NCBI GenBank assembly: GCA_025462645.1
Contig: JAOAPB010000114.1
Coordinates: 1-64,000, forward strand
DNA: 64,000 nt
Source of the DNA: Edaphobacter sp.
GTDB taxonomy: Bacteria; Acidobacteriota; Terriglobia; Terriglobales; Acidobacteriaceae
Direction: 5' to 3'
In this document: positions 18,941-29,000 of the stretch, piece by piece
Layout: each line of letters opens with the position of its first letter
Numbering within the stretch: the stretch's first letter is position 1
The notes under the pieces: model-generated
Databases searched by the model: none
The model's input: only the letters and a program-made list of their open reading frames with translations
What the model was told of the DNA's origin: nothing
Position numbers and translations under genes: made by a program

Positions 18941-19011
18941 GCCAAGCAAACTACCACACCCGCAGCTTCTAACATAGTGAAACTAAGCGGCCAACCTGCT
19001 AGCATCTTTCA

Positions 19012-19806
19012 GTGAATATCCTCTTCGTCGGCGACGTCTTCGGCTCCGCCGGCCGCCATATCGTCCGTGAACACCTTCCTCATGTCCTCGAGTCCAACGC
19101 CGTCGATCTCCTCGTCATCAACGGCGAAAACGCTGCTGGTGGCTTCGGCATCACCCCATCCATTGCAGAGGAACTCTTCGATCTCGGCGCCCACGTCATC
19201 ACCACCGGCAATCACATCTGGGACAAAAAAGAGATCTTCGAGTACATGACCGTACCCGCCAACTCACACGTTCGCGGTCGCCGCGTCCTGCGCCCCGCCA
19301 ACTACGCGGTCGGAACTCCCGGCTTTGGTGTCTACGAGGGCGAACTCGGCAACGGCCAACCTTATGCCGTTATCAATCTCCAGGGTCGCGTCTTCATGTC
19401 CTCCTGCGACGATCCCTTCCGCAAGGCCGACGAGCTTCTCAGCAAGATCAAAGCCAAGGTGATCCTGCTGGACCTGCACGGTGAAGCCACCAGCGAAAAA
19501 GTAGCTCTGGGCTGGTATCTCGATGGCCGCATCACCGCTCTGATCGGCACCCACACCCACATCCCCACTGCCGACGAGCGCATCCTTCCCAGCGGAACTG
19601 CCTACCAGACAGACGTCGGTATGTCGGGCCCTTACGATTCCGTGATCGGGGTCGAAAAAGAGCTCGTCCTTGCGCGCTTCCTCACTGGAATGCCAGGCAA
19701 GTTTGAGCCTGCCAGAGGCAATCCAAAGATGTGCGCCGCCCTGATCTCCTGCGATGGACTCACCGGCCGCGCCAATCGTATCCAGCGCATCATGCTCGGC
19801 GAATAG
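19012..19806 (+). CDS. YmdB-type metallophosphoesterase
   Basis: A 264-residue protein of the TIGR00282 family; the Bacillus member YmdB is a 2',3'-cyclic nucleotide phosphodiesterase. Metal-binding motifs in order: GDVFGSAGR, NGENAAGG, TTGNHIWDKKE, DLHGEATSEK and GTHTHIPTAD. It starts with GTG at 19012. The gene is divergent from the Rrf2 regulator (71 bases apart) and converges on the EAL gene. Confidence 0.92.
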   Translation: MNILFVGDVFGSAGRHIVREHLPHVLESNAVDLLVINGENAAGGFGITPSIAEELFDLGAHVITTGNHIWDKKEIFEYMTVPANSHVRGRRVLRPANYAVGTPGFGVYEGELGNGQPYAVINLQGRVFMSSCDDPFRKADELLSKIKAKVILLDLHGEATSEKVALGWYLDGRITALIGTHTHIPTADERILPSGTAYQTDVGMSGPYDSVIGVEKELVLARFLTGMPGKFEPARGNPKMCAALISCDGLTGRANRIQRIMLGE

Positions 19807-19815
19807 TACGTGCCT

Positions 19816-20628
19816 CTACTGGCGGATCGCGTTCCGTAGCCATTGCCGATCCTCGCGCGTTATTCGAGGCAGACGCCTTCGCAGTTTGTCCGGAAAGCAG
19901 AGCGCGGGTACCGTGCAGGCTGCGGGGGGTGCAAACAGATGTCCTTGCATGAGGTTGATTCCGAAACCTTGGAGCGTTCGGCACTCCGCCATTGTTTCGA
20001 CCCCTTCGGCAATGATCCGCACCTTCAGCCTTCGACATACACCGGCGAACGCCTTCACAATCGTCTTCTTCACCATATTCGATTCGATATTCGTAATCAG
20101 TTCGCGATCGATTTTGAGTACATCCGGAGTGCAGGTTGCCAGTGCATTCAAACCGGCATACCCTGCCCCAAAATCATCGATAGCTATCAAGACACCTACA
20201 GCACGATGGCAAGCGATAATTCTGTGGAGATCAACGCAGTTCATCCTAACCCCCTCTGTAAGCTCAAGCACGATAGACGAGGCTTTAATTCCATATTGTC
20301 TTGCGGTATGCAGGATATAGTCCGCGTCCATCCCGGTGATCGGCCCTACGTTGAGTGAGAGCTTCGTCCCTGTAGCCTCCAACTGAAGCTCGTCTGCCAA
20401 TTGAAGTGCCTTGGCTAGGGCTAGCTTGTTGAAAAGAGGCACTGAGAGCGGGTCAATTGCTTCAATCAACACTGCGTAGTTTTCACCGTGTGACCCTCGA
20501 GACAAGGCTTCGTAGGCAAAGATTCGTTCTCTTTCTAAGTCGACAATCGGTTGTAATACGATGTGGAATTCAGGAAATACTCCGCTTCCTCTCTGAAGCT
20601 TTTGATCGGCCCCGCTGTTGCTTTGCAT
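19816..20628 (-). CDS. stand-alone EAL-domain cyclic-di-GMP phosphodiesterase
   Basis: A 270-residue protein made of little more than one EAL domain. The start at 20628 is chosen for an AGGAGGG site nine bases ahead. Key active-site motifs appear intact: YEALSRG (EAL), LSLNVGP, ELTEGVR, IDDFGAGYAGL, LKIDREL, AEGVET and MQGHLFAPP, so it should hydrolyse c-di-GMP. No GGDEF, PAS or membrane segment precedes it. The C-terminal tail is Arg-rich. Confidence 0.9.
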   Translation of the reverse strand: MQSNSGADQKLQRGSGVFPEFHIVLQPIVDLERERIFAYEALSRGSHGENYAVLIEAIDPLSVPLFNKLALAKALQLADELQLEATGTKLSLNVGPITGMDADYILHTARQYGIKASSIVLELTEGVRMNCVDLHRIIACHRAVGVLIAIDDFGAGYAGLNALATCTPDVLKIDRELITNIESNMVKKTIVKAFAGVCRRLKVRIIAEGVETMAECRTLQGFGINLMQGHLFAPPAACTVPALCFPDKLRRRLPRITREDRQWLRNAIRQ

Positions 20629-20970
20629 AAGGCTTTCCCTCCTATTGCTCTGTGTGAGGCGGTTCAAGCATTCCACAGGTCCGGGAGTCTCCAAGAAAAC
20701 GGCAGATGAAAATTATTCAGTGACCCACAGGAAATCGTTCTAATTGTTGAGGTTCTCATCGATACAGAGCTTCATACTGCTAATTAATGGATGCCTTTGG
20801 GAAAGATTGAGATTTATGGGATATGCAATATTTTGCATTTAGCATAAATTCTTCCGGTTGCGGAAATTGGATCTCGGCACAGGAGTGGGGCTTTTTACGA
20901 TCAAATTGTGGCGAAATGCGTGGCAATTATGGAGAAGTGCGAGTCATTTTCCGGCCCATGCCATGCTCTA
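20629..20970. other. non-coding stretch upstream of the EAL gene
   Basis: About 340 bases, markedly A+T-rich around 20700-20850. I see no convincing gene. It must hold the promoter of the leftward EAL gene. Confidence 0.4.
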
Positions 20971-21004
20971 ACGCAAGAGGCAGCCCTAAGGCTGCCTCTT
21001 GCGT
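20971..21004 (-). terminator. strong hairpin after the exported repeat-protein gene
   Basis: A perfect 15-base stem, ACGCAAGAGGCAGCC paired with GGCTGCCTCTTGCGT around a CTAA loop. It lies 19 bases beyond the stop of the leftward gene at 21023. No long T-run follows, so termination strength is uncertain. Confidence 0.75.
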
Positions 21005-21022
21005 GACACAACTTCCACAAGC

Positions 21023-22324
21023 CTACCGCTTACGCGCTGGAGCCCGGTGAGCAGGTGTGGGCTTCTTCGGCTCAACGATCGCGCCATCGCTCATCGTGAT
21101 CATGATCGGGTTGGGAGTGAAGGAAGCATAGGTTCCGCTAACAGTTACCTTGGCTCCCACTGCGGGAGGCGTCTTCAACGGCTCCTTTAGCTGGAAGGTA
21201 AAGTCCGCGGTCTTCGACTGCACTGCATCTTCGGAGACAGCAACCTGCAACGCCGTATCGGAGACGGAGATAACCGTGGCATCCGGGAACTGTACCGACT
21301 TGCCCTTCATCGTGTCCCATACCTTCGCGGCATCCTCAGGCTTGCCGTTCTGGAGGATGAACTCCTTGTCGCTGATCGCCAGCGTACTCAGATCGGGCGT
21401 GCTCGCAATCACCTGCGCGACGATGTCGGATGGCGAGGGCGCGGGCTTGATGGAGAAGCCGGGTGGCGGGTTCAAGCTCGCCTTCGCCGCCGTAACCACC
21501 GCGTCATAACCATCGTCCGCACCGTGATACTTCTTGTAGCAATACTTGGCCGTCGGCTCAAACTGCGGTTTCAGCTGATCTGGAGCGTAAGCGGCCACAC
21601 GTGCCGCGTAGTAGGCGCAGTTGACCAGGTCAGGCGGGGTCGATTGCAGGTAAGCCACTGCGAGGAAGTACGTATCCTGCAGCAACGGGCCAGGAGCCTT
21701 GGTCTGCTCCTCCGGAACGCTCGCCAGTTCCTGCTTGAAGTTCGTGATCGCAGTCGCCGTATCCTTCTTGTTCAGCGCAGCAGTTGCAATCGTGCTGTAG
21801 AAGACCGGCTTAGCGGCTGTCTGCAGCGTCGCGAAGTCGGCATCGCTCATCCCGGCCGGCTTGGGAGCCGCCAGACCCTTCTGGGCGTACTCAGCCGCCT
21901 TATCCAAAGCCGCCTGCTTGGCGGCAGGGTCGGTCAATGCATCAGCGCTTGCCTTGCGAAAAAATGCCTCAAACGTCAAGGCTCGCAGATTGTTTGGATC
22001 GACCTGCAGCAGCCTGTCGGCTGCATCCAGCGTCTTTACAGGATCAAAGCTGCTGTACGCAAGCATGAGCTGCTCCAGCGTGGCTGCCTTTACCGCTGAC
22101 TGGGGGTAAGCCGTCAGATAGGCTTCCAGAGCCGGAGCCTTGGCCTGCGGAGTTGGCTGACCGATGGCAGCGTTGTAAGCGGCATACTCTGCCGGAGACA
22201 TCTGTATTCCACCACTTGCCTGTGCACTTGCACCCGGATTCGCCTGTGTTTGTGCAACCGCCATCCGCGCGACCGAGGCCACGCTAGCAACCGCCAGGAG
22301 AGACGCAACGACTACCTTCTTCAT
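21023..22324 (-). CDS. exported tetratricopeptide-like protein
   Basis: A 433-residue protein with a clear signal peptide (MKKVVVASLLAVASVASVA to an AVAQ site). The body is helical and repeat-like with TPR texture, for example YLTAYPQSAVKAATLEQLMLAY and LLQVDPNNLRALTFEAF. The last 100 residues turn beta-rich (VTVSGTYASFTPNPIMITM) with a basic Pro/Lys/Arg tail. It is probably periplasmic. I do not know a function; such proteins are frequent in Acidobacteria. Confidence 0.7.
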   Translation of the reverse strand: MKKVVVASLLAVASVASVARMAVAQTQANPGASAQASGGIQMSPAEYAAYNAAIGQPTPQAKAPALEAYLTAYPQSAVKAATLEQLMLAYSSFDPVKTLDAADRLLQVDPNNLRALTFEAFFRKASADALTDPAAKQAALDKAAEYAQKGLAAPKPAGMSDADFATLQTAAKPVFYSTIATAALNKKDTATAITNFKQELASVPEEQTKAPGPLLQDTYFLAVAYLQSTPPDLVNCAYYAARVAAYAPDQLKPQFEPTAKYCYKKYHGADDGYDAVVTAAKASLNPPPGFSIKPAPSPSDIVAQVIASTPDLSTLAISDKEFILQNGKPEDAAKVWDTMKGKSVQFPDATVISVSDTALQVAVSEDAVQSKTADFTFQLKEPLKTPPAVGAKVTVSGTYASFTPNPIMITMSDGAIVEPKKPTPAHRAPARKR

Positions 22325-22901
22325 TCCACACTCCTCAGTAAATCTTTTCTTCAGATTCTGCCATCGGTAGTCCCGCGGTCAGATGGATATACCATAAACC
22401 CCAACACATTTCCTAATACAAATCACCCAAGAGTCCTCCGGCATGCTGAAACCCTTTGGTCAAGCATGTCGAAGTGCTTGTTGCTTCAAGGGATGATGAT
22501 GCGGATTATAGAAACCACGTTGCTCTTGTGGCAAGTTCCACAGCTTTCCCCATCAACGACACAACTTACCGGCTCACCTTGTTCGTAAGGTTCTCTAGAC
22601 TTACCTCGTCTGTTGTATCGCGAACTCAACCCACCCGTGCCCCCTATAGCCACTTGCTTTACTAAAAATTCATGCTCCATCGATCTGCGAATCGTGTCAG
22701 GAGACGACTGTTTCTCTAATCTGCCTGAAGACCCTATCCTGCTCCAAAGACCCATTCATAGTGTTAGGGACGTCTTATCCACAACATGTGGTGTTGTTTT
22801 CGTTGATTCTCTCATTCTCCGCAGCTAAAGTTGAAACAGTCTTATATGAATGTGCGAGGGCCTTCCCCTGAAGCAACGGGTACTCGCCGCAGAGGTCAAT
22901 T
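22325..22901. other. long intergenic region upstream of smc
   Basis: About 575 bases, lower in GC than its neighbours, between divergent genes. Only short frames with poor start sites are present. I see no tRNA, hairpin series or recognisable gene. It probably carries the promoters of smc and of the exported protein. Confidence 0.4.
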
Positions 22902-25900
22902 TTGCTCAAGCTCAAGAAAGTTCAGATCCTCGGATTCAAATCTTTCTGTGACCGCACCGAAGTCCAGCTCTCCGGCGAAGGCATCGCCGCCATCGTCGGT
23001 CCCAACGGCTGCGGCAAATCGAACATCTCCGACGCGATCACCTGGGTCCTGGGCGAGCAGTCCGCCAAATCCCTCCGCGGCATCAAGATGGAAGACGTCA
23101 TCTTTGCGGGCACCCGTGATCGCAAACCTACGGGCATGGCCGAAGTATCTCTCACGCTTGTGGACCCTGAGGTCTACGACGGCTCCAGCCTCGGCGATGA
23201 GCCTGAGATCGTCATCGACGACAACCTCCCCGGCGACTGGGACGAGACCTCGCTGCGCCAGCAAAACGCCGCGGACACTGAAGAGGCCGTAGCCGAGGCT
23301 CAGCCCGGGACCATTATCGAAGGAGAGGCTAAAGGCCCTCAGGCTGTTCCGTCGCCGGAGGCTGAGAGCGCCGAGGCGGCTCAGGCGATCAATCCCAACA
23401 ATGTGGTTCTCAAGATCCGCCGTCGCAAGTTCGGCCGTGCCCCGGTTCGTGCCGGTGAGTTGACGATTACTCGTCGCCTGTTCCGCAGCGGCGACTCCGA
23501 GTATCTGCTCAATGGCAAGATCTGCAGGTTGCGCGACATTCAGGACATCTTCATGGGTACCGGACTGGGTGGCGAATCGTACGCGATTATCGGCCAGGAG
23601 CGTATCGGCCAGTTGCTCAGCTCCAAGCCTCTCGACCGGCGCTCCATTATCGAGGAGGCTGCAGGCATCACCCGCTTCAAGACGAAGAAGCGGCTTGCCG
23701 AGCTGCGGCTGGAGTCAGCCAAGCAGAACCTTGCGCGGGTCAACGACATCTTTGAAGAGGTTACGCGCCAGATGGGGACCCTCAAGCGTCAGGCGGCAAA
23801 GGCCGAGCGCTATGGCGCCCTGCGAGACGAGCTTCGCACCCGTCTCCGCGTGGTGCTCGCGAGCCGCATGTCCCAGCTCGATGCCGAGCAGACTGCGACC
23901 ACTGAGAAGATCAATGCGCTGGCTACCCAGATCGACTCCCAAGCCTCCACGGTCGAGACGATGGACGCTGAGCACAGCGAGGGAATCCGCAACGGCTACA
24001 CGCTGGATCAGCAGATCCGCGAGGCCAACGCGCAGGCGAACCAGTCCGCCGTGGAGTTGGAGCGCATCACCGCACGGTCTGCCGCCAACGCCGACCGCAT
24101 CGCCGAACTCACCGGCCGTCTTGCCACCGGCGCCGACGACCTTGCGCAGGCACGTGAACAGCTGGCCACGCTTGCAGGCGAGGTAGAGCAGCACCGCAGC
24201 TTCCTCGAGAATGCGAACGCCGAATCAACCGGCACGCGCGAGGCCGTGCAGAGCCAGCAGGCACAGGCGCAAGAGGCTGTCCGCGCCGTAGCCTCCGCCG
24301 AACAGCAGGCCGAGCAGAACCGTCGAGCGACGATGCAGCTGGTGCAGCGCGCCTCGCAGACCCGCAACGAGCAGGCTCAGGCGGAGGCCGCTCTTGCCGG
24401 GCTCGACCGCGAGGCGGAGCGCCTGCTCTCCGAGTCGGATATCGCTCGTCAGGAGCTGGAGACACTGGGGCTGCAACGTGGGCAGGTTGCGCTCTCCTTC
24501 GAGTCCGTGACTGCGCGTCTGAAGCGGCTCGAGGCCGAGATTGCCGACCTCCGGCTCCAGATCGAAGCGCGACGTGCGGAGGAGTCGCAGAGCAAGCGCC
24601 GTGGCGACCAGCTTCGCGGTGAAGTCGCCTCTCTCAATGGTCGCCGCAGCTCACTTGAATCTCTGATCCGCGAACACAGCTACTCGACCGATACCGTTCG
24701 CAACATCTTCAAGACGGATACCTACAAGCAGAACACCAATGGCATGGCCGCGGTGGGCACGCTCGCGGACTTCCTTGAGGTTGACGGAAAGTATGAGAGC
24801 GTCGTCGACGAGTTCCTCCGCGATGAGCTGAACTACATCGTCGTCAAGAGCTGGGACGCCGCCGACGCCGGGATGCATCTGCTGCAGACCGATGTAGCGG
24901 GTCGCGCCACCTTCCTGGTACACCCCAACGACGCACAGGCCAACTTTGCCTTCGCCGAGGGCATGAAGAGCGCGGCGCAGACCAACATCGAAGGTATCGA
25001 GGGTGTGGTGCCGCTGAAGGAGTGCGTCCGCGTCCTCGACGGCTTCGGCAAATCGCTGGAGGTCATCCTTCCCAAGTTGCGCGAGGGCTTCGTTGCGCCG
25101 GACTCCTACACAGCCCGCTCGCTGGCGCTCTCGAATCCCCAGGCCTTCTTTCTTTCGCCGTCGGGCGAGACCTTCCATAACGTCACCGTCACGGGCGGTC
25201 GTCCGCGGGCGCAGGGTCCACTTGCCCTGAAGCGCGAACTCGTCGAGGTGCAGCAGAAGGTGGAAAAAGCCGAGCAGGAGCTGACCCAGACCGACCTGCA
25301 CACTGCTGAGCTCCAACAGCAAATTGCGGAGTTGAATGCCGGGATTGAAGGCAAGACGCATGAGCGCCGCGACGCCGAACGCGAGTCCGCCAACTCGGGC
25401 GCTGCGCTTCGCCAGATGGAGTCCGAGGTTGCACGCATCGAGCGCCGCCTGCAGGATTGGGCTCTGACAAACGAGCGGAATCGGGACGCCCGCAACCAGA
25501 AGGCTGAGCTGATCGCACGGCGCCAGCAGGAGGCTACCGCCTTCGAGAACGAGCGCGCTACGCTCGAGGCTTCCCTCAGCGATTTGCAGCACCATCTCGA
25601 TGAACTCCGCGGACAGCGGGAGCATCTACAGCAGGCTGCCGCTGAGGCCTCCGCGGCACTGGCCGGCCTGGAAGAACGTCGCCGCAACGCGCAGGCCAAC
25701 TTCGACCAGACGACGCGCCTCTACAACGGACAGAACCAGCGCATCCAGCAACTCGATCAGCAGTTGGCCGCAGCTGGACAGGAGAAGCTGCGCCGGGAAG
25801 AGGAGACCGCAGCGCTCGCCACGCAGCACAGCGAGCTCTCCGAGACTCGCGCCAATGCTGCAGCGGAAGGGACTCGCCTCTCCGAAGAAGCGGCGGCTTT

Positions 25901-26771
25901 ACGCAGTGCGATGGCAGAACTGGACGCTCGTCTCCGCACGTTGCGCCACGAGACCGAAGCTCTCCGCGAGCAGCGTGCAGCTCTTACCGCACGTGCCGCC
26001 AAACTCGCCTCCGATATCGAGCACATCGACGCTACCTGCCTCAACGACCTTGCTGTCGAGGCTATTACTCTTCGTGAGGATGCGGGCATTGCCCGTATCG
26101 AAGGCGATGCGCTCCACACCGAGGAAGAAGAGGCTCGCGCACTCAAACAGAAGCTCGAAGCCATGGGGCCGGTCAACATGATGGCGCTCGAGGAGTACAA
26201 CGAGACGACCCAGCGCCATACCTTCCTCGAGACGCAGCGCAAGGACCTGCTCGATTCAATCGAGAATACGCAGGCATCCATCAAGGAGATCGACGAGGTC
26301 TCGCATATCAAGTTCGATGAGGCCTTCAAGGTTATCAACGAGAACTTCTCCGTCACCTTCACCAAGCTCTTCGGAGGCGGGCAGGCTTCGATGAAGCTGA
26401 CCGATGCGGAGAACTCGGCCGAGAGCGGCATCGATATCCTCGCCTCGCCCCCAGGCAAGAAGCTGCAGAATATCCTGCTTCTGTCTGGAGGCGAGAAGGC
26501 CCTCACTGCGCTCTCGCTGCTGGTCGGTATCTTCCAGTTCCAACCCGCGCCCTTCTGCATCCTCGACGAGGTCGACGCTCCACTCGACGAGACCAACGTT
26601 GGCCGCTTCGCCAAGCTGATCCACGACATGAGCGCGACGACACAGTTTGTCGTGATCACGCACAGCAAACGCACCATGGCCCAGGCCGACGTCATCTATG
26701 GCGTCACCATGCAGGAGCCCGGCGTCTCGAAGATCGTTAGCGTCAACCTGAACCGCCGCGCGGTAGCCTGA
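22902..26771 (+). CDS. smc: chromosome segregation protein SMC
   Basis: A 1289-residue condensin ATPase that organises and segregates the chromosome. The TTG start follows a GAGG site. Walker A is GPNGCGKSN (residues 33-41), the hinge lies about residues 610-740, the signature is LLSGGEKALTAL (near 1193) and Walker B is FCILDEVDAPLDE (near 1217); between them are two long coiled coils rich in Glu, Gln and Arg. The protein is about 100 residues longer than usual because of an acidic insertion at residues 93-170 in the N-terminal head. Confidence 0.96.
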   Translation: MLKLKKVQILGFKSFCDRTEVQLSGEGIAAIVGPNGCGKSNISDAITWVLGEQSAKSLRGIKMEDVIFAGTRDRKPTGMAEVSLTLVDPEVYDGSSLGDEPEIVIDDNLPGDWDETSLRQQNAADTEEAVAEAQPGTIIEGEAKGPQAVPSPEAESAEAAQAINPNNVVLKIRRRKFGRAPVRAGELTITRRLFRSGDSEYLLNGKICRLRDIQDIFMGTGLGGESYAIIGQERIGQLLSSKPLDRRSIIEEAAGITRFKTKKRLAELRLESAKQNLARVNDIFEEVTRQMGTLKRQAAKAERYGALRDELRTRLRVVLASRMSQLDAEQTATTEKINALATQIDSQASTVETMDAEHSEGIRNGYTLDQQIREANAQANQSAVELERITARSAANADRIAELTGRLATGADDLAQAREQLATLAGEVEQHRSFLENANAESTGTREAVQSQQAQAQEAVRAVASAEQQAEQNRRATMQLVQRASQTRNEQAQAEAALAGLDREAERLLSESDIARQELETLGLQRGQVALSFESVTARLKRLEAEIADLRLQIEARRAEESQSKRRGDQLRGEVASLNGRRSSLESLIREHSYSTDTVRNIFKTDTYKQNTNGMAAVGTLADFLEVDGKYESVVDEFLRDELNYIVVKSWDAADAGMHLLQTDVAGRATFLVHPNDAQANFAFAEGMKSAAQTNIEGIEGVVPLKECVRVLDGFGKSLEVILPKLREGFVAPDSYTARSLALSNPQAFFLSPSGETFHNVTVTGGRPRAQGPLALKRELVEVQQKVEKAEQELTQTDLHTAELQQQIAELNAGIEGKTHERRDAERESANSGAALRQMESEVARIERRLQDWALTNERNRDARNQKAELIARRQQEATAFENERATLEASLSDLQHHLDELRGQREHLQQAAAEASAALAGLEERRRNAQANFDQTTRLYNGQNQRIQQLDQQLAAAGQEKLRREEETAALATQHSELSETRANAAAEGTRLSEEAAALRSAMAELDARLRTLRHETEALREQRAALTARAAKLASDIEHIDATCLNDLAVEAITLREDAGIARIEGDALHTEEEEARALKQKLEAMGPVNMMALEEYNETTQRHTFLETQRKDLLDSIENTQASIKEIDEVSHIKFDEAFKVINENFSVTFTKLFGGGQASMKLTDAENSAESGIDILASPPGKKLQNILLLSGGEKALTALSLLVGIFQFQPAPFCILDEVDAPLDETNVGRFAKLIHDMSATTQFVVITHSKRTMAQADVIYGVTMQEPGVSKIVSVNLNRRAVA

Positions 26772-26787
26772 CGCACAAACTTTGCGC

Positions 26788-26828
26788 AGCTGGAGCGGGC
26801 CGAAATGGATCCGCTCCAGCTCTTTTTA
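26788..26828 (+). terminator. intrinsic terminator after smc
   Basis: AGCTGGAGCGG pairs with CCGCTCCAGCT, followed directly by CTTTTTAC. It ends the smc transcript 17 bases after the stop codon. Confidence 0.85.
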
Positions 26829-26864
26829 CTCTAAACAGCTCGACGCAATCTAAGCTAAAAAGGT

Positions 26865-27503
26865 ATGCACGTCCCCATCACCACCGTCGCGCTGATCCTT
26901 CTCACGCTTACGATCATCCTTCTCCGCGTTTTCTGGTTTCGCCTCCCTGCGAAGCTCCACCACTTGCTGGTCTATGCGGCAATAGCGATGATTCTCCTCC
27001 GAATCGCCTTCGTCGTCTCCGGTTGGAGCACCACCTCTGACCGCATGAATGCCCTCCTCAATTGGTGTGCAGTCGCAGGCTACGAGCTGATGATCGTTCT
27101 CTTCACCCTGTATCGTCCGAAGTGGCTCACTACGATCAGCGCGGCGATTCTGCTGATTCCCGTCTTCGCTTCCAGCATTCTGATGCCGCTCACCAACCTC
27201 TTCGATGAGACAACGGCTGACATCAGATCTATTGGCAATCACCTCATCTACGAGAGGAGCCCCTGGGAAGCGGATCCTGGGACCAAGAGCACCGGCGTCG
27301 ATCTCCTGGTCTACTACCGCCCCCCGCTCGCCCCTTTTCTGAGACACAAGATTCAACGGGCGGCCTTCAACAACGATCAGTGCAACGCCGATGTATCCTT
27401 CGCTGCCGTCGAGCCCGACCGCAAACACCTTCGCTTCCACTGCCCGGCTGCTCCCTCCAAGCCCAACGGCACGGCTATCGATCTGATCCTGCCAATCCAC
27501 TAG
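26865..27503 (+). CDS. membrane protein of unknown function
   Basis: A 212-residue protein. The N-terminal half has about four hydrophobic helices (VALILLTLTIILLRVFWF, LLVYAAIAMILLRIAFVV, and two more up to residue 110). The soluble second half has a YYRPPL motif and two cysteines. AAAAAGG lies just before the ATG. I do not recognise it. It sits alone between the smc terminator and purC, on the same strand as purC. Confidence 0.55.
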   Translation: MHVPITTVALILLTLTIILLRVFWFRLPAKLHHLLVYAAIAMILLRIAFVVSGWSTTSDRMNALLNWCAVAGYELMIVLFTLYRPKWLTTISAAILLIPVFASSILMPLTNLFDETTADIRSIGNHLIYERSPWEADPGTKSTGVDLLVYYRPPLAPFLRHKIQRAAFNNDQCNADVSFAAVEPDRKHLRFHCPAAPSKPNGTAIDLILPIH

Positions 27504-27540
27504 ACATGCAATAAAGCCTTTTGAAAGTGGTACCGTCAAC

Positions 27541-28440
27541 ATGATGACAACAGCTCTTCTCCAGACCGACCTTGGTTCCCTTCCCCTCGCCGCACGGGGG
27601 AAGGTCCGCGACATCTATGCTCTCAACGAAAAGCAGTTGCTTTTCATTGCCAGCGACCGTATCTCCGCGTTCGACCATATCCTCGGCAGCGGCATCCCCG
27701 ACAAAGGCCGCATCCTCACGCAACTCTCCCTCTTCTGGTTCGAGTTCCTCAAAGACACGGTTAAGAATCACCTCGTCACGTCGGATACACGCCAATTTCC
27801 TTCTCAGCTCCAGCCATACGTAACGCAGCTCGAAGGTCGCAGCATGTTGGTCAAACGCGCAGAGATGTTCCCGGTTGAGTGCGTCGTCCGCGGCTATCTC
27901 TCCGGCTCCGGATGGAAGGATTACCAGCAGACCGGCGCTGTGTGCGGCATCAAGCTTCCCACCGGACTTCGCGAGTCCGACCGCCTGCCGGAACCCATCT
28001 TTACCCCCGCCGCCAAGAATAATGTTGGCCACGACGAAAATATCTCCTTCGCGCAGATGGTCAACACTGTCGGCCAGAGACCTGCTGAAGATCTGCGCGC
28101 TCTCACCTTTGCGATATACGAAAGGGCAGGAAAACACGCCGCCAGCAAGGGGTTGATCCTCGCCGACACCAAGTTCGAGTTTGGCCTGATCGACGGCGAA
28201 ATCACCCTCGCCGACGAAGTCCTGACTCCCGACTCTTCTCGCTATTGGCCTGCCGAGACCTACAATCCAGGAGGCGCGCAGCCGTCCTTCGACAAGCAGT
28301 ACGTCCGCGACTACCTGGAATCCATCCATTGGAACAAGCAGGCTCCGGCCCCGGCCTTACCCGATGAAGTCGTCACCCGCACGCGCGAGAAGTATCTCGA
28401 AGCCTTTCATCTCATCACCGGCCGCACCAGTCTTACGTAA
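27541..28440 (+). CDS. purC: phosphoribosylaminoimidazole-succinocarboxamide synthase
   Basis: A 299-residue enzyme of purine synthesis, joining CAIR and aspartate with ATP to give SAICAR. Motifs: GKVRDIYAL, DRISAFDHILGSGIPDKG, MLVKRAEMFPVECVVRGYLSGSGWKDYQ, KFEFGLIDGEITLADEVLTPDSSRYW. The length fits the long form of the family. An ATG also occurs one codon downstream. It is followed 8 bases later by the cvpA-like gene. Confidence 0.96.
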   Translation: MMTTALLQTDLGSLPLAARGKVRDIYALNEKQLLFIASDRISAFDHILGSGIPDKGRILTQLSLFWFEFLKDTVKNHLVTSDTRQFPSQLQPYVTQLEGRSMLVKRAEMFPVECVVRGYLSGSGWKDYQQTGAVCGIKLPTGLRESDRLPEPIFTPAAKNNVGHDENISFAQMVNTVGQRPAEDLRALTFAIYERAGKHAASKGLILADTKFEFGLIDGEITLADEVLTPDSSRYWPAETYNPGGAQPSFDKQYVRDYLESIHWNKQAPAPALPDEVVTRTREKYLEAFHLITGRTSLT

Positions 28441-28448
28441 ACCATCGT

Positions 28449-28985
28449 ATGAATCTCTTCGACTGGTTCCTCATCGGCGTCCTTGCCTACTCCACTATCG
28501 TCGCCTTCGTGCGCGGTCTCCTGCTTGAGCTCTTCTCGCTGGGAGGCCTCATCGCCGGTATCCTTCTGGCCAGCTGGAACTATCGCAGCGTCGCGTCTCT
28601 GCTCAGTCGGGTCATCACCACACCCTCTATCGCCAATATTGTTGCCTTCCTCGTTATTGCCATCGGAGTTATGATCCTCTGCTCGATTGCGGGCAAGATC
28701 CTCCATCGTACTGCCGACGCTATCGGTCTGGGCTTCTTCAATCGGCTCCTGGGTGCAGTCTTCGGTTTCGCCCGGGGCTGCCTTATCGGTGTCGCATTTA
28801 TGATGGCCGCAGCCGCCTTTCTGCCTGAAATTACATGGATTTCAGATTCTCGTCTCGGTCCCTATTTCCTTGCGGGGGCTCATGCTGTATCCTTCGTTGT
28901 ACCTCACGACCTGCAGCAGCACATCCTGGACGGCGCAACGCACCTCAAGCACAATGCACCCGATTGGATCAAACCGCATAGTTAG
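28449..28985 (+). CDS. CvpA family membrane protein
   Basis: A 178-residue protein with four membrane helices. The beginning NLFDWFLIGVLAYSTIVAFVRGLLLELFSLGG is the CvpA family signature. CvpA proteins are linked to colicin V production and envelope homeostasis; the precise role is unknown. It lies 8 bases after purC, often a purine-gene neighbour in other bacteria too. Confidence 0.85.
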   Translation: MNLFDWFLIGVLAYSTIVAFVRGLLLELFSLGGLIAGILLASWNYRSVASLLSRVITTPSIANIVAFLVIAIGVMILCSIAGKILHRTADAIGLGFFNRLLGAVFGFARGCLIGVAFMMAAAAFLPEITWISDSRLGPYFLAGAHAVSFVVPHDLQQHILDGATHLKHNAPDWIKPHS

Positions 28986-29000
28986 GGTCACAATGAGGAT

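Noticed and set aside
20700-20900. Possible c-di-GMP riboswitch upstream of the EAL gene
   Set aside because: The A+T-rich leader did not show the conserved GEMM core or paired stems that I could identify.
26850-27614. Long leftward frame (254 codons) opposite the membrane-protein gene between smc and purC
   Set aside because: The rightward frame gives clean membrane helices and a ribosome site; the leftward product is a charged shadow that also overlaps purC.
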